The notes beneath the pieces were generated by a model. The model searched no databases, was not told where the DNA came from, and saw only the letters and a program-made list of their open reading frames with translations. From contig JADJQM010000002.1 in assembly GCA_016712715.1 (NCBI GenBank), positions 1,352,095-1,416,094 on the forward strand: 64,000 bases of DNA. The letters are read 5' to 3'. The position numbers and the translations under genes are program-made. This document shows, in pieces, positions 62,007-64,000 of the stretch (within the stretch, counting starts at the first letter, position 1; every line of letters starts with the position of its first letter). This DNA is from Rhodospirillaceae bacterium (GTDB taxonomy: Bacteria; Pseudomonadota; Alphaproteobacteria; Dongiales; Dongiaceae).

Positions 62007-63503
62007 TCAGGCCTGGCCCAGATAACGCCGCTCGAGATGCCGGCGGAAGATACCGGCATCGAGGGGCTGGCCGGTCGCCGCCTTGACGATCTCCGGCGTG
62101 GTGCGGCTGGAGCCCCGCTCATGGACATGCTGGCGCAGCCAGCCGATCAGCGGGCTGAAATCGCCCTGTTCGATGGCGCCGGGGATTTCGGGCACATCGC
62201 GCAAGGCGGCATCGAAGAACTGGGCGGCACTCATGGCACCCAGGCTGTAGCAGGGGAAATAGCCAAAGGCGCCGTCGAACCAGTGAATATCCTGCAGGCA
62301 CCCCTCGCGGTCATTGGTGACGGTGAGGCCGAGCAGTTCCTTCATGCCGGCATTCCACGCCTCGGGCAGGTCCTTCAGCTGAAGATCGCCGCTGATCAGC
62401 GCCTGTTCCAGCCGGTAGCGTAGGATGACATGGGCGGGATAGGTCACCTCATCGGCCGAGACGCGGATGAAGCCGGGCTCGACCCGGGTATAGAAGCGGG
62501 CAAGGTTGCCGGGCTCGAAGGCGGCCTCATTGCCGGGATAGACCTCATTGAGAATGGGTGAGAGGAACCGGCAGAAGGCAGGGCTGCGCGCCGCCTGCAT
62601 CTCGACGATGAGCGACTGGCTCTCGTGGAGTGCCATGCCGCGCGCCTGGCCCACGGGCTGGCGGCGCCATGCCTTGGGCAGGCCGCGCTCATACATGGCA
62701 TGGCCCGTCTCATGCACCACACCCATCAGCGCATCGGCGAACTGGTCCTCGTTATAGCGAGTGGTGATGCGCACATCGTCGGGGGTCCCGCCGCAGAACG
62801 GGTGCAGCGACGTATCCAGCCGGCCATGGTTGAAGTCGAACCCGATGGCGGCCATCAGCCGCTCGCCCAGCGCCTTCTGCGAGGCGATGCTGAACGGCCC
62901 TTTGGGCACAATGGCCGGCCCCTGCTGCTTCTGCCGCTCCAGCACTTGTCCCAGGAATTCCGGCAGGAACGCCGCGTAATCGTCGAACACCGGCGTGATG
63001 TCGGCGGCCCGTGCGCCGGGCTCATATTCATCCATCAACGCGTCATAGGGGCTGAGGCCGAGCTTCGCGGCCTTGGCCTGCGCACTTTCGCGGGTGAGGT
63101 CGAGCAGCGCCTGGAGCTGTGGCAGCACCAGGGCGAAATCGCCCTTGGGCCGCGCCGCGCGCCAGGTCTTTTCGCAGGCGGCCCGCGCCCGTGTGATGGC
63201 CTCGACCAAATCCGGCCGCAAGGCGGTGGCATGGCCGTGGATGCGCTTCATTTCATGAAGGTTGGCGCGCTGCCATTCGTCGAGCCCCGCCTCGCCGGCA
63301 AGCTCCAGCAGGTCGGCCATCTCGGGGGCCGTCAGCATCTCATGGCCGATGACGTTGAGAGTTGCCAATTGCTCGGCGCGCGACTCATGCCCGCCCTCGG
63401 GCATCACCGCCGCCATGTCCCAATGCAGCATGCCGGTGGCCTCGCTGATGGCCCCCATGCGCGCAAAGCGCTGTTCCAGCTGGCGATAGGCGTTCGAACT
63501 CAT
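62007..63503 (-). CDS. M32-family metallocarboxypeptidase (Taq-type)
   Basis: This 498-residue zinc carboxypeptidase has HETGH in GVVHETGHAMYERGLP, the HEXXH motif of the M32 family. Further family motifs are LHPFCGGTPDDVRITTRY, ARGMALHESQSLIVEMQ and FGYFPCYSLGAMSAAQ. It is cytoplasmic. The start at 63503 (MSSNAYRQLEQRFARMGAIS) overlaps the SURF1 stop by an ATGA. The longer upstream reading frame covers SURF1 codons in another frame and is not part of the gene. Confidence 0.94.
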   Translation of the reverse strand: MSSNAYRQLEQRFARMGAISEATGMLHWDMAAVMPEGGHESRAEQLATLNVIGHEMLTAPEMADLLELAGEAGLDEWQRANLHEMKRIHGHATALRPDLVEAITRARAACEKTWRAARPKGDFALVLPQLQALLDLTRESAQAKAAKLGLSPYDALMDEYEPGARAADITPVFDDYAAFLPEFLGQVLERQKQQGPAIVPKGPFSIASQKALGERLMAAIGFDFNHGRLDTSLHPFCGGTPDDVRITTRYNEDQFADALMGVVHETGHAMYERGLPKAWRRQPVGQARGMALHESQSLIVEMQAARSPAFCRFLSPILNEVYPGNEAAFEPGNLARFYTRVEPGFIRVSADEVTYPAHVILRYRLEQALISGDLQLKDLPEAWNAGMKELLGLTVTNDREGCLQDIHWFDGAFGYFPCYSLGAMSAAQFFDAALRDVPEIPGAIEQGDFSPLIGWLRQHVHERGSSRTTPEIVKAATGQPLDAGIFRRHLERRYLGQA

Positions 63504-64000
63504 GCGGCCTGATCCTCTTCCGGCGCGGTGGTGGCGGGCGTTGCAGCGGGCTGCAGGTGGAACATCAAATAGATGACGATGAGGGCGATCGCGAGCGCTC
63601 CCCAGGTGACGGCATAGGTCAAATGATCGTTGGGCAGGTTGATGCGCGTCTGCCCGCCGATGGGAAAGCCGCCCGGCACATCGCTCTTCACCGCGTCGAG
63701 ATAGACGTCCTCGCGCAAGGGCAGGCCGCTTGCCACCGCCATCTCGGCCGGCGACAGATAATACCAGACATTCTTCACCGGCTCGTTGGCCGGCTGGAAC
63801 CAGCTCTGGCGCTGCGGCTGGCGGATGATGCCCTCGACCGTCACCTCGCCGCCGACCTGGCCTTCCACGCGCTGCTGCGGTTCCTTGCGCTCGGTGGGGA
63901 CCCAGCCGCGATTGACCAGGATGGCGCTCCCCGCATCTTCGACCAGCAGCGGCGTCACGATCCAATAGCCGGGATTGCCGTTCTGCGAACGCGCCGCCAC
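63500..64000 (-). CDS. SURF1-family cytochrome c oxidase assembly protein (C-terminal part)
   Basis: The gene runs off the right edge. The visible 166 residues carry GYWIVTPLLVEDAGSAILVN, then RGWVP, and INLPNDHLTYAVTWGALAIA, then LIVIYLMF, the second transmembrane helix typical of SURF1 proteins, which help assemble cytochrome c oxidase and insert heme a. The last 20 residues are Ala/Pro/Thr-rich. The stop overlaps the M32 start. Confidence 0.9.
   Translation of the reverse strand: MAARSQNGNPGYWIVTPLLVEDAGSAILVNRGWVPTERKEPQQRVEGQVGGEVTVEGIIRQPQRQSWFQPANEPVKNVWYYLSPAEMAVASGLPLREDVYLDAVKSDVPGGFPIGGQTRINLPNDHLTYAVTWGALAIALIVIYLMFHLQPAATPATTAPEEDQAA

Noticed and set aside
59712..62423. A 903-codon plus-strand frame opposite the MASE1-like kinase
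   Set aside because: It is Gln/Arg/Gly-rich antisense translation; the minus-strand kinase has all catalytic motifs.
63504..63965. N-terminal extension of the M32 carboxypeptidase frame up to 63965
   Set aside because: This part overlaps SURF1 codons in another frame; the ATGA-overlap start at 63503 gives normal length.
1..64000. TAG reassigned as a sense codon, to explain the ispH and yhhQ stops
   Set aside because: truB, cfa, the GNAT, the cupin and others terminate with TAG, and other genes show frameshifts that recoding would not explain.
1..64000. CRISPR arrays, tRNA or rRNA genes, insertion sequences, prophage
   Set aside because: No spaced direct repeats of CRISPR length, no cloverleaf candidates, no transposase or phage proteins were found; the tandem repeats seen are short and contiguous.

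Overview
This is a high-GC chromosomal window from an alphaproteobacterium. The gene families and gene orders point to a Rhodospirillales-like organism: nusA-ylxR-infB-rbfA-truB-rpsO-pnp, a YlxR protein fused to an L7Ae-like domain, ispH-thrB-rnhA, thrC next to an M16 peptidase, SURF1, and a PetP/PetR-like regulator pair. The lineage is an inference from these families. I saw no rRNA, tRNA, CRISPR array, prophage or insertion sequence. The content is mostly housekeeping.

Layout. 0-8.7 kb is the transcription/translation operon (nusA tail to pnp). 8.7-16.2 kb holds a glycerophosphodiesterase, a flavin oxidoreductase, a class III aminotransferase, an EamA exporter, a secreted small protein, a TPR protein and an RTX calcium-binding protein. 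16.2-20.9 kb is a queuosine block: yhhQ facing away from queA-tgt-queF-queG. 21-23.7 kb has a cyclopropane-fatty-acid synthase and a soluble histidine kinase. 23.9-27.7 kb is a two-component pair divergent from a DegP-like protease, with a CpxR-style box between them. 28-32 kb has a DUF393 protein, ilvE, and a MarR/OmpR/EnvZ-type regulatory operon. 32.1-36.6 kb is a poorly understood redox cluster: hemerythrin-like protein, PPOX-GAF regulator, second PPOX protein, and Rieske protein with a long helical domain. 36.6-41.6 kb is an acetoin-dehydrogenase-like E1 with a free-standing lipoyl domain, a lipoate-ligase-like/CsaA fusion, a cupin and an AraC regulator. 41.7-46.5 kb is the glycine cleavage operon gcvT-gcvH-gcvPA-gcvPB behind a tandem glycine riboswitch. 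46.7-56 kb holds a lipoprotein, a CDGSH protein, ispH-thrB-rnhA-isochorismatase, recQ, peroxiredoxin, a DsbD/ScsB-like protein and YqgE. 56.1-64 kb, read leftward, is SURF1, an M32 carboxypeptidase, a MASE1-like sensor kinase, thrC, an M16 peptidase and a GNAT.

Two themes stand out. First, at least seven genes are interrupted as written: frameshifts in rbfA, a glpQ-like gene, cfa, thrB and an isochorismatase, and in-frame TAG codons in yhhQ and ispH. Because ispH is normally essential, sequence error is the likeliest cause, although a biological explanation can be tested. Second, several intergenic regions carry organised DNA signals: four TTAGSG hexamers at exact 11-bp spacing before the hemerythrin gene, a GTAAC-N5-GTAAC box before degP, a CRP-consensus palindrome before the RTX gene, two tandem repeats that duplicate a stop codon, and a dispersed long inverted repeat present twice.
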